Part shown: piece after piece, positions 48,689 to 59,999 of the stretch
How positions within the stretch are numbered: position 1 is the first letter of the stretch
Layout of the letters: every line of letters begins with the position of its first letter
Translations under genes and position numbers: made by a program
DNA from: Benincasa hispida
Taxonomy: Eukaryota; Streptophyta; Magnoliopsida; Cucurbitales; Cucurbitaceae
Direction: 5' to 3'
Length of the DNA: 64,000 bases
Assembly: GCF_009727055.1 (NCBI RefSeq)
Contig: NC_052350.1
Location: 14,085,658 to 14,149,657 of the forward strand
The notes under the pieces: model-generated
What the model was told of the DNA's origin: nothing
The model's database searches: none
The model's input: only the letters and a program-made list of their open reading frames with translations

Positions 48689-51600
48689 TTACTGAGGTTG
48701 TTGATCGCGTTCCCACAGAATCTGTTCATCAATCTTGGTCAGCTTTTCGTCGTCTAGTCGTTTCCACGTCCTGATCCTCTCGACTCCCGTCCAACTCTTC
48801 TTGCCCTTTCCAACTTCTGCTACGATAACCCGGCCTCTCCTTGACCACCCAGGCCTCCCGTAGCCATGATATCCAAATCCTCCACCATAACAAAACCATA
48901 TTCCATCAAGATTCCCACAGAAATCATTGGCATGGTCATGACCCATGAACACAGCTTTAACATCTCCCATAGCGACTAAGGTCTGTAGAACTCCTGAGTT
49001 CACTGAAGAACATGCCACGCCCTCCTGAAATTGGCCAACGATCTTTTTGTAGTATAGACTCCGAATTTCTGGGATCGGTATATGGAAAAATGTCAGGGCT
49101 GGAGGCTTCCCTTGGGCAGCAAAAGCATCCATTGAGGGAAAAAGTTCCTGATTTTTGCCCTGTTAGTGTATGACCTGCAACATGTTAATGAAACCTAAAT
49201 CTAGGAAATATCCCATTTGGGAATTGCAATAAATAACATAACCAACATCATCGACAAATAAATAGAACAAGACAATTTTTTTCTTCTTCTACTTCTTCTT
49301 CTTCTAAGAAAAAGAAAGCCCTAGTGTGTTGGTTGCAGGTGAGGTTTTTAAGATTTAAAAAAATTAAAAATAATAAATAATAAATAAATATATTCTATTA
49401 TATTTTTTTTTTAAAGAAAAAGAAAGCCCCGGTGTGCTGGTTACAGGTGAGGTTTTTAAGAAACATCTCTATAATATATTCTATAATACCTGAAATATTT
49501 GAGAAACATCTCTAAGCCACATAAGCTGCGATTCCTTAATCCATCCATATGTTTGGGTTCCTTGCACTATGGCTCTGTCTCCACTGTCGAGAAAGTAAAG
49601 ATTAAGGACGCTGGAATTCGCCAAATGTGAACCCAGGGCACCGTAGACATTGATATCATAATTCCCAAACCCATCAATGTTTCGTATTATCTGATCTCCA
49701 TTCGAAGGAAAGTTACTGAAGTGTGGATTGGTTTGAGATACTGAATAATCCATGAGGGAAATGAGAGACATTAACTCTTCTCGAGTCATTGTAGACTCTT
49801 GGTCGTGGTTTCCCAAAATTGCTGCCCATGGAACTTGATATTCAATAACAGGACGGAAAGCTTTAAACAAGGATTCGGCAGCATCAGCAGTGCTTGGCCC
49901 AAATATGTTGTCACCTGGTCAGTGAACTAAGTTCGATTACTTTCACACAACGGCAATTTGTACTCATTGTATGGAAAAAGTTTCATATAACCCAAACGAG
50001 TAAGAACCCAAGCACTAGAGTTACACAATGACCAAAAAAGAGAATTTCTTCAAGAAAATTTGTTTCAGACTATCTCTAAATAATTTGTTCAATCAAAATC
50101 AACAAGGTTAAAATATATGTTTAGCCAAGTTTTCACAAAACATTAACATACAATGAACAAATATAATACCATCTTAGAGAGACAGAATTGCATTCTGGCT
50201 GATCTAATTTCCAGAGTTCTCCTGCATGTGATCACCAATAGAGAATACTTGAAGAGAACAAGCAAGAAAATTTTCTTACAGCCAGGATTAGTTTTCATCC
50301 TATGTGATTGTTTAAGACAACATCATTTCATAGGGCAGACAACCTGATTCTGGGACCACCAACCTATCTCCCCAAGTAGTTTAAAGATTAAAATCCCCTT
50401 TTCAAGTGTAATTATTATGCTGTGTATCTCATAGTCCTGTCAACAGTCACTCCTTCCCAATAAAATAACTGGAGCTTCCACAAAATATTCATATAAGAAA
50501 GTTTGAGAATTTAAAAAAAAAAAACATGATTAATTCAAACCATGATTGGCAGAATCAACAACCTTGAACAGACTGTTCTATAGGTTTTAAAACTATGTTA
50601 TTGCGTTCTAAGGAGATTGGCAAAATCAATCCAAAGAGGTCATTATAAGATAAATGAGACCAAAATGTGCCCAAAAGAAAAACTAAAATAACATTGAATG
50701 ATAACCTTTAAATTTAAAAGTAGATGGGAAATTAATAAATATTTAGAAATTTAGAAATAAGTTAGAACTGTGAAACCGTTAATGGAATATACTCCTACAT
50801 GATTAGAAGGGCTAGATCAAGCTCTTGAATTTTCTGGATCAAACTGATGGCGTTGGATCAATCCCCTATCATCTTTTTACAAAGTTATAGAGACTTATTG
50901 CAAGCAATGTTTAACTAAAATTAACCTACCCCCCCCAAATTTTTCCTACGCATCAAGAAAAGAAATACCTCTCACTTTTACTGCTGCTACATGGGTTCAT
51001 TTAACAGAAAATATTCCTTATCATCTACCTTTGCCATCTCAGTACCTTTCAAATGAAATGACTCTTGCCCATCAAAAAGCAAACAAGGGCCTTTTCTTTT
51101 CCTATATAACAACAGTGGGTTTTCTCTATGAACCAAACCTCGTAGAAATGGTAGTTCTTCAGAGTGAACTTAATTTTAAACCAAAATGAGAACTAAAGAC
51201 ATACAAATTATCGAATACAACAAATGACCAACCATTTACGGAACCAGAAAAAACAGAGTACACTGTCTAAACAAAAATCCAGTCAGATAATATAAAGAGA
51301 ACTTCAAAACGAAGAAATAAAAAACGATTGAAGATCGAACACAACAGCAAGGTTAAAATGACCTGTAAATGCAATGAAATCAGGATTTTCCACCTCGACC
51401 ATCCTCTTGAAAAACCGGGTCGTGTTAAGATCCGAACAGTGTTTGAATTCGAAATCCAACACATCCTGACACCGCGTGTTAACTCCATTCGCAAAATGCA
51501 TATCAGCGACCTTACATACAACCAGACAAAAATCTGAGCTCCAAACAGAGAATCAGCCTGGAAATGAGTTGAAAAGCAAAACAGAACAAACACCTGGAGA

Positions 51601-51779
51601 ATCTTGAAGGTACCATCAGAACGGAAGCGGAGAGGAAGATCCGGGTTCCTCTTGATGTGAACAGTTTCATATCCCAGAAGTAACTTCTGGGAAATGAGAG
51701 AATGGAGGAGGAAGATAATCGAAAAGATAAATCCAAGATAGAGAATCGAGAGCTTCCATTTCTCTACCACAAATGCCAT
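48689..51779 (-). CDS. PAP29: Purple acid phosphatase, PAP29-like (405 aa, four exons)
   Basis: Minus-strand exons are 51779-51594, 51510-51363, 49914-49490 and 49147-48689, with GT-AG junctions and an open frame throughout. The enzyme is a metallophosphoesterase that hydrolyses phosphomonoesters with a two-metal centre. Metal-binding blocks appear in order: VADMH (63-67), GDN (112-114), GNHD (146-149), FFHIP (about 273-277) and GHDH (322-325). All expected ligands are present. Residues about 10-28 are a hydrophobic stretch, probably a signal peptide or anchor, so the protein is likely secreted or vacuolar. The closest remembered relatives are Arabidopsis PAP29 and its group (PAP14, 16, 28), from the C-terminal GVWFCYGGGFGYHGYGRP-like and TWKRLDDEKLTKIDEQ segments. 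Those are often labelled 'probable inactive', although the motifs here look intact. The ATG at 51779 is chosen because upstream in-frame codons offer only TTG. Confidence 0.9.
49306..49470 (-). repeat. Tandem duplication inside intron 3 of the phosphatase gene
   Basis: AAGAAAAAGAAAGCCC...GGTGAGGTTTTTAAGA occurs at about 49306-49351 and again at 49414-49461, with only a few substitutions, about 108 bp apart. Both copies contain a GGTGTGYTGGTT-like block. The second copy lies 20 bp from the exon 3 donor. Confidence 0.75.
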
Positions 51780-51910
51780 TCGCTTCCAGTAAAGGCAGAG
51801 AATTACGACGTTCAAACTGATTCATAGGTTTTCTATCAATGTCCTGTTTCGTTGTTCCTTTTGAAGATTCAATGTTTATTCTGAAAGAGAAAGAAGGAAA
51901 GCGAGAAAAG

Positions 51911-51918
51911 TATTTATA
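51911..51918 (-). promoter_or_regulatory. TATA box of the phosphatase gene
   Basis: The minus strand reads GTATAAATAC, about 135 bp upstream of the start codon. Confidence 0.6.
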
Positions 51919-51927
51919 CGATGGATA

Positions 51928-52027
51928 ATAGTAGCTGGGCTTCATTGAGAGATTAAAAGGCCCATTGAGCCCAAGCCCAGCCCAACTCAAAAAACATGTA
52001 TCGGCCTAATAAAATGAGCCCAGTCCA
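51928..52027. promoter_or_regulatory. Cluster of TGGGCY (site II-like) motifs upstream of the phosphatase TATA box
   Basis: About five TGGGC/GCCCA cores lie within 100 bp (near 51934, 51960, 51969, 51976 and 52018). In plants such elements are bound by TCP-type factors and are common in promoters of housekeeping and growth genes. Regulation here is an inference. Confidence 0.45.
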
Positions 52028-52029
52028 CA

Positions 52030-52702
52030 TAAAATGGTAGATTGTTTTGAAAAAAAAGATAAGATAATTGTTATGGTAAAAATAGTAAAATTTAATTCTT
52101 AACATTAAAATCAAATTTAATAAATGGTTGAAATATTTCAATTCATAGAAGGTGGCATGATAGTTATAATTATTATACAATGATTGAACATATGAATTAT
52201 CCGTTTGGGATTGTTGTAGCTTTTAAAATAATTACTGTCGATTGTAGTTTTAGAAAAAATCAGCTGTGAAAATAAGTAATATAGTATTTGGTAAATTTCA
52301 TTAAACTTGAAAAAATAGGTTATAGCGTTTGGCAAATAAATACAAAAACATTTTATCACAGATGTAGTAACTAAAATAGACTTATAATCAATTTTTTTAA
52401 TTTTTTTTTAATTTAAAATTTTAAATAATTGTTTAGTTAAAAGATTAGTTTTTAAATGTTAAAAAAAATATTTTTATTTAAAAATAAATAAATATGATAT
52501 AATTTTTAAAAGAAAAATGTTGCATTTAACTCATGAAAAATATAAAATAAATTTTAATGGTCAAATTTAATTGCACTTTAATTTATAAATTAATTTTGTT
52601 GGTTTATTTTTGTAATTCAATTATTTTCATTTAATTAATTGAATTTTTGTGACTTTTCAAAAATATATGAGAGCATCCTACTTTATCACATCATAGGTGG
52701 AA
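52030..52702. other. AT-rich spacer between the phosphatase promoter and the Mutator-like element
   Basis: No gene or clear element. Short minus-strand open frames here are shadows of AT-rich sequence. Confidence 0.5.
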
Positions 52703-52712
52703 AAATTAAAAG

Positions 52713-52800
52713 GATATTGTCCTTTTAGAAACTATTTAGGAAAATAAGGTTGTTTTCAAACTATTTGTAAAAATATTGTTTTTTTTTTAATATCTCGAGA
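52713..52800 (+). repeat. Left terminal inverted repeat of the Mutator-like element
   Basis: It matches the reverse complement of 59650-59740 across almost its whole length, with small indels. Confidence 0.75.
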
Positions 52801-52801
52801 G

Positions 52802-52835
52802 TTCAAAATTCGACCAAAGTAGGTCGAATTTTGAA
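52802..52835. repeat. Left subterminal hairpin (14 bp perfect stem, 6-base loop)
   Basis: TTCAAAATTCGACC, loop AAAGTA, GGTCGAATTTTGAA. It sits directly inside the left terminal inverted repeat. Confidence 0.9.
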
Positions 52836-53078
52836 TCCTCGACCTTGCCTTTTCTTTTTCTTTTTTTTTTTTATTATTATTACACATTCCACATTCTTCT
52901 TTCTTCCTTCCTTTCTTTCTTTTTTTTTTTTAATTTTTCATTTTATAAAAACAATTTCTAAAAATATTTTATTATTTTATTTAAACTCATAAAAAGAATA
53001 AATTAAAAAAAATATCTCATAAAAATAAAAAAAAAATGTAAATTAAATATCTCATTTATTTAAAAATAATCACAAAAA

Positions 53079-54900
53079 TCAATGTATCCCACAAGGCGGA
53101 CGTCGTCGATTTCGAGCTGGTTGTCGTCGTCGACTTCGAACTTGAGGTTGCTCGGGTTCTTCTTGATGTTGCTCTGGTACCTCTGCAGGCACTTCATAAT
53201 ATAAATATTCATTATGCTCTCCATGACCCTAACCATGTATGAAGAAGAAAGACCAACATCTGAGTCATAATGTCCTGAACCAAATGCTGACATCATCATC
53301 ATCAGACTAACATAATTAGTTTGTCTTTGCATCATAGGGGGGCAACTCTTCCACATTATGTGCAACCTCATCAAACTCATCATCTTCCCGAACAGGTCCT
53401 CTACGTTTAGGAGCTGGTGGAGGAACAATAGGTATATCATACATATAATGAATTTCCTCCATATAGTTTTGGTTGTCACTACATATAGTAAGAACCTGGT
53501 TCGGATCATTCGCAATCTCACGGAGTCTACTATTATTTGATCTCTGTGAATTATAAAACAATTAGACAATATTTAAAATAAATTTAAATTAAAAATAATT
53601 ATATAATATTAATTCATTTACCAGATGACCACAGCTGCTCCCGGACGAGTGATGTAGCGCCTTGTGATATTATTATACTAATGAATATATTCTGGAGTGA
53701 CATTTGTGTCAAACTGTTCAAGAGAAACCCCCACTGCAATAAACCTTGCACGATAGTGCCATCGCACTACAAAATGTGCAACTTTTTCGGACCAATCTCC
53801 AGTCCTTAGATCAATATCATGCAGTATGGGTTTAGTATTACAAGGCGATGGGACATCCTGCAGAAAACCGAATTGTCTCATCACCCTGTCAGAAAGATGT
53901 CACTCACTAATGTGAAAACATATGAGAGGACTCATAGTCCGCCATATGTTTTGACCATTCGTACAAAAATTAGGCAAAGTATGCATAATAATTTTGTACA
54001 GCTCCCAAATAACCTGAAACACAAAATATTACATTAGAGAATATTAAAGACAAATATAATAAAAATGTGTATAAAATAATCAATTAGATTCAGTGTAATG
54101 TACCTGATAAGGTTGAAGCAGATCAAACATGTATTTATACTGGCTGACTACATGTGTGGCTATCCTAGTCACACAAAATTTGTCTCTCCACCTAAATTTT
54201 TAAATTGATAATTTAGAATTTAAATTAACTAGATCAGTGATATAAAAATTAAATTGAATTAAAATAACATACCGAGAACCGTAGGCTCGTCCAACTAACT
54301 GAGCGTCATTAACATGTTATAGCTGTGGAGCCATTGTTGGAAATCGCTTCCAAGCCCATAGTTGCAAAAGTATGAGAGGCTCAACTATCTCTCGAACCTC
54401 AGGTCTTGTTGCTTTGCATAGTTGTCTATACAATTATACCAAGCATGCTCCACCCCGCATCATGGAGGTTAGCTAACAGTGGCAGGAACATCAAGTGAAC
54501 AAAATGACTTGATTTATCTTATGACGGTTTCCTCGTCTGCATCATCTGCGAGCTCACGAAGTTGTGTTCCTAACCATATTAAACTAAACCTCGATCCTTT
54601 AATCTTGTCAGCAGGTGGGGTCGCACCGAGGTACAATTGACAAACTTCTGACCAGTTCATCGTACATCACTCTGATGACCGGCTCACCGTAACAGGTAAC
54701 CCCAACAACACTTTTATGTCTTATTAGAGTGAAGTGTGAAATGTATGCGTCTCGGGCCTCCATCTCTTGACCCAGGCTGTGATCAGATGCCAGTCGAACT
54801 GATATAATTTTTATCTGGCAACCCCATAGAATCCAGATGTGCGCAAGTAGCAGTAGTACTTCGTGGGTGGAGCGGGATAGTGCGTTGGATTAACTGCCTC
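53079..54900 (-). pseudogene. Plant-mobile-domain (PMD) protein gene, decayed
   Basis: Reading leftward, PMD signatures come in their usual order. RWRPETHTFH-like sequence is near 54750. The VLLGLPV-like block is near 54700. PPADKIKGSRFSLIWLGTQL is at about 54560-54620, ending in ELADDADEE. LLQLWAWKRFPTMAPQL is near 54340. MRQFGFLQDVPSPC, then DWSEKVAHFV, is at 53884-53760. The basic C-terminus (RSRRRQPARNRRRPPCGIH) ends at the stop 53079-53081. Stops and frameshifts interrupt it (for example after DEETVIR, after MAPQL, and within the first block). An intron pattern is likely near 54270-54060. PMD proteins (MAIN/MAIL1-like in Arabidopsis) occur as host genes and as passengers of transposons. 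Here the location inside the terminal repeats makes a transposon passenger clear. Confidence 0.75.
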
Positions 54901-55421
54901 TCAACGCCTGCAAGATATTTCTCCAGTAGTATGATCTCGCCATACAACAGATGATCGATGAATGGACTGATTTGTACAAAACATCGGAATCAACAGATCC
55001 TGAGTCTAAGCCATGATCTGAAAGAAAACAAATATTTAATTCTCATTAAAAAAATATATGTATTCTCAATTAGAAGAATAATGTACAACTTAATTAGAAT
55101 AATAATATACAACTTAATTAAAAGAATAATGTACAGCTTAATTTAAGAATAATGTACAACTTAATTAAAAGAATAATGTACAACTTTATAATAAAAAAAA
55201 ATTGAATATACAATAAAAGTATCTACGCTTAATTAAATAAACATGATAAATAAGTATTTATTCTCAATTATAAGAATAATGTAAAACTTTATTGATTACA
55301 ATAAAAAAAATTGAATATATAATAAATTAATATAAAAAAATTGAATATACAAAATTATAATAAAAAATTTGAATAACAATAAATGAATATATAATAAAAA
55401 AAATTATTTATTTTTCAATCC

Positions 55422-57834
55422 CTAACTATCTGGAGCCTGTCTTAGTAACGAAGGACACTTCCTTCGATTTATGTCCCAACTGATACAAAATCCACATCGT
55501 CGAGTGGCTGGTTTTGTCCAATCCTTCTCGTTGTGATAACGTGAACTTTTCTGTCTACCAGGTTTTCTCAACAACGATGAATCAAGATGTAAGACGGGCA
55601 TATAGGTACGTGATCCAGTAATCTTCATGCGGTATAGGTTGAAATTGAGCGAGAGTAACATTCAACATACGTTGACAATTTTGTAGCATCCTCAATAAAA
55701 TCTTCGTAGTTCATATTAAAATGTGAGCAAACGGCCATAAAATGCGAGCATGGAATGTCGAATGCTTGCCAACTTGTTACATAACAGTACCGTTCGGACC
55801 TGTTTAGCCTCAATATTTGAACGTTTCCTCCTTTGGCGTTGAGGACTATGACGCCAATCTTCACATGAAAACACACCTTCATACCGATCGTATGATTGTA
55901 CTTCATGTTTACAAGATCGTGCAACCCATTTATTTATTTTCTCGTGTGCGTACCTGGATTTTTACTCCACTTAGTATTATAAAATATGTTTGAAATAAAT
56001 TATTAATAATATAATATATATATACATATATATATATATATTTATTTATTTATTGGGTGTATTTATCTTGACGCTCCAATGTATCTCTTATTTATTCTCT
56101 TCTTTTCTCGAAATAGTTCATGCGTTTGAAGAATGTTATCTGAGCAAGAGCATTTATAGACAATATTTGAGCTTATTTGAAGACTTTATTTATGCACTCT
56201 GATAGATTTGTTGTCATCTACCTATATCTGAATCCTTTATCATGTGCTTGAGTCCATTGCTATAAACTAATGTTGTCAAAGAAACTCAGACAGCTCTGAT
56301 TTATTCCTTTGATATCTTCAATTGCTTTGTTGAACTTTCGAATTTGAAACTGACACCCGGTACGATAAACATAATTTTTCAATGAATTAAATTTATACTT
56401 TTTATTGAAGTTGCTGACGATATGTTATAAGCAGAAACGATGGTGACATTTCGGTCCCGTCCAACCATTTGCTGGGTTGTTCATTGCTGCGATTATACCA
56501 GCATGTCTTTCAGGTGTTTCAGGAACCATCTCCACGAGTCTGCGGACTCTTCATCAGCAACGGCAAACGCAAGTGGAAGAAGATGGCCGTTCGAGTCAAC
56601 TGATGTAGCAATCAAAAGTTTTCCTCTATTTTTTCCGTACAAGTGTGTACTATCTATCTGAATTATCGACCGACATTTATTAAAAGCTTCTATACAAGGA
56701 CCAAATACCAAAAATACAGAAGTTAGAATAACATGGTCTTCAGTAAGCGTTTCTTTAACTCTCCACTCTCCACGTGTTCTGGGATTGGTCTGCTTAACTG
56801 TATATAACCACCTGGGCAACAATTTGTAAGACTCATCCCAATCACCGAACACTTTAGCCAACGCTTTTCTTTTTCCCTCCCATACCCTATGGTAAGGAAC
56901 ATGATATCCAAACTTTGATTTGATGTCGGACTGCAGTTGTGCCACATTGATAGATGGTTTTTCTCTTACAGCATCACAGAACTCTAGTGCAATCATTGAT
57001 AAATCCAATTGCACGTGACTTTGACTTAGTTTTGAATAAAAACATGTATGTTGCTCATCATACTTAGTGATCTCGAATAAGCCATGTGATTTTTTCTTTA
57101 TTGCACGAAGTCTTCACTTGCAACCTTCCTCCCACTACTTACATCGAATTATCCAAATTGTCGGTGTAGATTCAACAACCTCATATGGTGTGTGACACTT
57201 TATTGCAAAACATTTGACTGCGTGTTGTAGCATTTCCTTGTCTTGACAAATCATCCCTTTATACAATTGAGTATTGTCAATGTCCACAGAGGCTACAATT
57301 GGATCATGTTCCCGAATGCTATCCAGTACATTCATATCCAAATCATCGAATGTATCTGAAAGCATCTCATGTTCACGACCATCGAAATCTAACTCTTCAA
57401 ATTCGTCATCTGCTTCTTCTCTAAAGTCTTTGTACAGGTTGTTAGCCGTCATATCTTCATATCACATGGCGATACAACTGACTCTGGATCATGATTGATA
57501 CATTTTGTTAGATCTTCAAACTGGTTAAATGATGTATCAGAATCCACCCCTATCCTATTTACATTTACATACAAATGCACTATAATTGGCAGTAGAACAT
57601 CAAGTTCATAGCTTGTGCATTCGAAATAGGGAATGACATAAACCTTATTGATCCTAATGGTTCTAGATTAGGATGTCTATATACTATTTCTATCTGATTT
57701 GTTCCCATATCTACACTAAGTAACTTCCCAACCATTTCAATAAATTGTTCAAATACAATTCCAATATTCACATTTATGGTAAAACTCCCACTTGGTGGTT
57801 GGTCATACTCAACTCCATCAATACCATCAGTCAT
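55422..57834 (-). pseudogene. Mutator-like (MURA/MuDR) transposase, decayed
   Basis: It starts at an ATG (57834) with a PB1-like N-terminal segment (FTINVNIG...IEIVYRHP). An acidic linker follows, then the MuDR DNA-binding region (LYKGMICQDKEMLQHAVKCF near 57250, then RLRAIKKKSHGLFEITKYDEQHTC). The DDE core begins with IQIDSTHLYGKNRGKLLIAT (near 56640) and ADEESADSWRWFL. The second Asp block is LISDRHAGIIAAM (near 56480). A SWIM finger is at 55850-55700 (CYVTSWQAFDIPCSHFMAVC). The C-terminus has a zinc-knuckle-like CGFC...RRKCP in which the usual GH is replaced. In-frame stops interrupt it: two between 57135 and 57014, and several between 56450 and 55930. The order and spacing of domains remain intact, so decay is mainly by point mutation. 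Confidence 0.85.
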
Positions 57835-57839
57835 ATATT

Positions 57840-58800
57840 ACCATATGTAAATAACAAAAATCCCAAGCATTTGCCTGCCTTTTTTTTTTTTAAAAAAAGA
57901 CAAACATCAATTTTTTGTATTGTACTTTTTATAAGAAGTATATTAAAAAATATTAAATTTTTTAGTTTATAAACATAAACTTTTTAAGTTTTATGAACAT
58001 CAACTTTTTAAACATAACAATAAATAAATTTTTTTATAACTATTTTTAAACATGATAATAAATTAAACTTTTTATAACTATTTTTAAAAATAACAACAAA
58101 ATTAAACTTTTCAAATTCACATATCAATAATGTAAGGCTACAACTTTTTAAACTATTTTTCAAATGTAATACCAATAATATATTAAAAATATAAACTTAA
58201 ATTAAACTTTTTCAACAATATTTTTAAACTAATATTTTCAAAGTTAATACTAGAAAATATCAACAGCATCCAAAATAAACATATACAACATAATTGATGA
58301 ATAAACTAAAATTTTCCAAACTATATTAAACTTTTTGAAAACTATAACTAAGACTTGTTAACTATCACAATAATTTGTAATTAACTTATAAATTATTAAC
58401 TTCTTAAACATAACAATAAAAGCTTAAACATTTGTTACATATAAACATTCAAAGGATTAATACTAAAATTAAAACAAATATAAGAAGATTGAAACTAAAC
58501 TTTTTCAAAAATATCATAAAGTCAAGTTCACAGATTTCGACAGTAGTCTCTTTTTCCTTCAAAGTGATAGCGTTATCATTCTTTTTCCTGTTATTTTGTT
58601 ATCTGACAAAAACTACAAAAAAGAAAAAAAAAAAAATAGAATCTTATAAAAAGAATAATAAATATAGAGAACCAAATAAAAAATTTATAATTATTCTTAA
58701 AAAATAAAAATTTAGTAGAGTAACGAACCAGTATAGTTGTGTGAGAATAATTTGTATTAAACGAAATACAAGAAAAATGGAAATGGAAATGGGAGGAGAG
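57840..58800. other. AT-rich internal region of the Mutator-like element
   Basis: It is non-coding and has many AAACTTTTT blocks (near 57975, 58000, 58065, 58105, 58150, 58205, 58330) that repeat irregularly. It lies between the transposase start and the right subterminal region and probably contains the transposase promoter. Confidence 0.5.
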
Positions 58801-58809
58801 GAAGTTGAT

Positions 58810-59230
58810 TTCGAAGGCTTATTTTTTAAGGTAGTGAAGGGGTAGTGAGCAAATCAAGAGGAAAGGAGTGAGCAAAATCAAGGGCAGTGAGTTATCGAGG
58901 AAGTGGGTGAGCAAAAATTATCGAGGGAGTGAGTGAGCAAAAATGAAGAGGACGGGGGTTTAAAAGGATGTAGGTCGAGTGTTGAACACTCAACCCACGA
59001 GTTTGGGGTGGTTGAAGAGGCATTAAGGCTATGGAAGAGGGGCATGCATGCGTCAATACATGCAGGGAATCGGAGCAAGGGAATCAGATCCGTGGTGGGC
59101 AGAGGGAGCATACATGCAGTCGGTCAATGCATGCAGGGAATTGCGCAGGAGAATCGGAGCAGAGGCAGCATGGTGATTGGATCTCACATTGCATGTCGAG
59201 GATTATACGCCTCTCCTAGTTTTTCTTGGC
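58810..59230 (+). repeat. Short repeats in the right part of the Mutator-like element
   Basis: GTGAGCAAAA-type units occur four times between 58836 and 58950. A direct repeat of about 30 bp (GTCAATACATGCAGGGAATC at about 59051; GTCAATGCATGCAGGGAATT at about 59123) lies in a locally GC-richer segment. The plus-strand open frame 58933-59244 spans it. It has no known domain and seems to be a by-product of the GC-richer repeat. Confidence 0.55.
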
Positions 59231-59332
59231 CTGAAAGGACATAATTCCCAGTTAAACTACTTAGAATTCTTAGCAAAATGCCTCAAATAGTTCATTTACT
59301 AATGGAACTTTCATCAACAAAGACAGCATTGC

Positions 59333-59500
59333 TAGCGAGATACTCATCCTGAGTGAATTTACCCTCATGAGCGAGATCAAACATTTTTTTAACAAACTGT
59401 CTTCCTAGCGATGCTCACCTTACCGGCGAGATTCAGCCCACATTTCTAGCGAGATTCCCTTCTAAAGCGAGATCCTCATCACAAAATTAACGAGATTTCC
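59333..59500 (+). repeat. Cluster of GCGAGAT motifs
   Basis: GCGAGA(T/A) occurs at about 59335, 59374, 59426, 59454 and 59465, with related GCGATG (59407) and ACGAGAT (59490). The spacing is irregular at 10-40 bp. The position just inside the right subterminal hairpin of the Mutator-like element would fit protein binding sites, but no equivalent cluster was seen on the left. Confidence 0.65.
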
Positions 59501-59522
59501 TTCAGCCCACTTCCTTGTCGAG

Positions 59523-59560
59523 GGTTGAAGTTTCGACTTATGTATGTCGAAACTTCAACC
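59523..59560. repeat. Right subterminal hairpin (15 bp perfect stem, 8-base loop)
   Basis: GGTTGAAGTTTCGAC, loop TTATGTAT, GTCGAAACTTCAACC, extended outward by GTCGAG/TTCGAC with one mismatch. It has the same TTCAA...TCGAC content as the left hairpin. Confidence 0.9.
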
Positions 59561-59649
59561 TTCGACAACCCTAATATACATATTGTTTCCTTTGTTTGTT
59601 GAGTTCTCAATGTTCGACCTCTACATCAATTGAATCCTCAACCACTGAC

Positions 59650-59740
59650 TTCTAGCCTCGATCTCCCAAAACAACAATATTTCTCTAATAAGTTTCAAAA
59701 CAACCTTATTTCCCTAATAAGTTTTGAAAACAACCATATT
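59650..59740 (-). repeat. Right terminal inverted repeat of the Mutator-like element
   Basis: It is the inverted counterpart of 52713-52800. Within it, two AATAAGTTT(T)NAAAACAACC units form a short tandem repeat. Confidence 0.75.
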
Positions 59741-59750
59741 AATATAAAAG

Positions 59751-59990
59751 ATCCGTACATAGGTTACGTTGGGTTGGGTTAGGTTGAAAGTGTTTTTTGG
59801 ACCAACCCAAATGACCCAAATAAAGTTGATTGGAATAAGGGCTAGTTGCATAAATAGAATTCAAGCCTAAAATAAGAGAATATGTAGTACAAGGATAAAA
59901 TAATTGCATATATAGATTAAAAAAAAAAAAGGGTAAAAGACTAAAAAACTCATGCTTAGCCACCATTTTGCTTGTTTCTTCCCGATTTTC
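59751..59990. repeat. Fragment with GGGTTGGGTT motifs
   Basis: GTTGGGTTGGGTTAGGTTG (about 59767) and ACCAACCCAAATGACCC (about 59800) match the subterminal style of the hAT-like elements at 19124, 28500 and 32089. Ends were not found. Confidence 0.4.
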
Positions 59991-59999
59991 TTAAATTAT

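Larger units (their letters stand above)
52703..59750 (-). mobile_element. Mutator-like element (about 7.0 kb) carrying a transposase and a plant-mobile-domain gene, both decayed
   Basis: The terminal inverted repeats of about 90 bp (52713-52800 and 59650-59740) share GGAAAATAAGGTTGTTTTC (left; GGGAAATAAGGTTGTTTTG on the right) and AATATTGTT. The flanks AAATTAAAAG (52703-52712) and AATATAAAAG (59741-59750) match at 8 of 10 positions and may be the target duplication. Inside, on the minus strand, are a MURA-like transposase (57834-55422) and a plant-mobile-domain gene (about 54900-53079). Both subterminal regions have a near-perfect hairpin (52802-52835 and 59523-59560). Stops in both genes show that this copy cannot move by itself. 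Confidence 0.8.

Noticed and set aside
51780..51815. Longer N-terminus for the phosphatase
   Set aside because: The extension would begin with TTG. The ATG at 51779 precedes a normal hydrophobic leader.
58933..59244. 103-codon plus-strand open frame in the Mutator-like element
   Set aside because: It arises from a GC-richer direct repeat in the right subterminal region and shows no domain. A real product is not supported.
59760..59840. GGGTTGGGTT runs as interstitial telomere sequence
   Set aside because: The plant telomere unit is TTTAGGG. The motif matches subterminal repeats of hAT-like elements instead.
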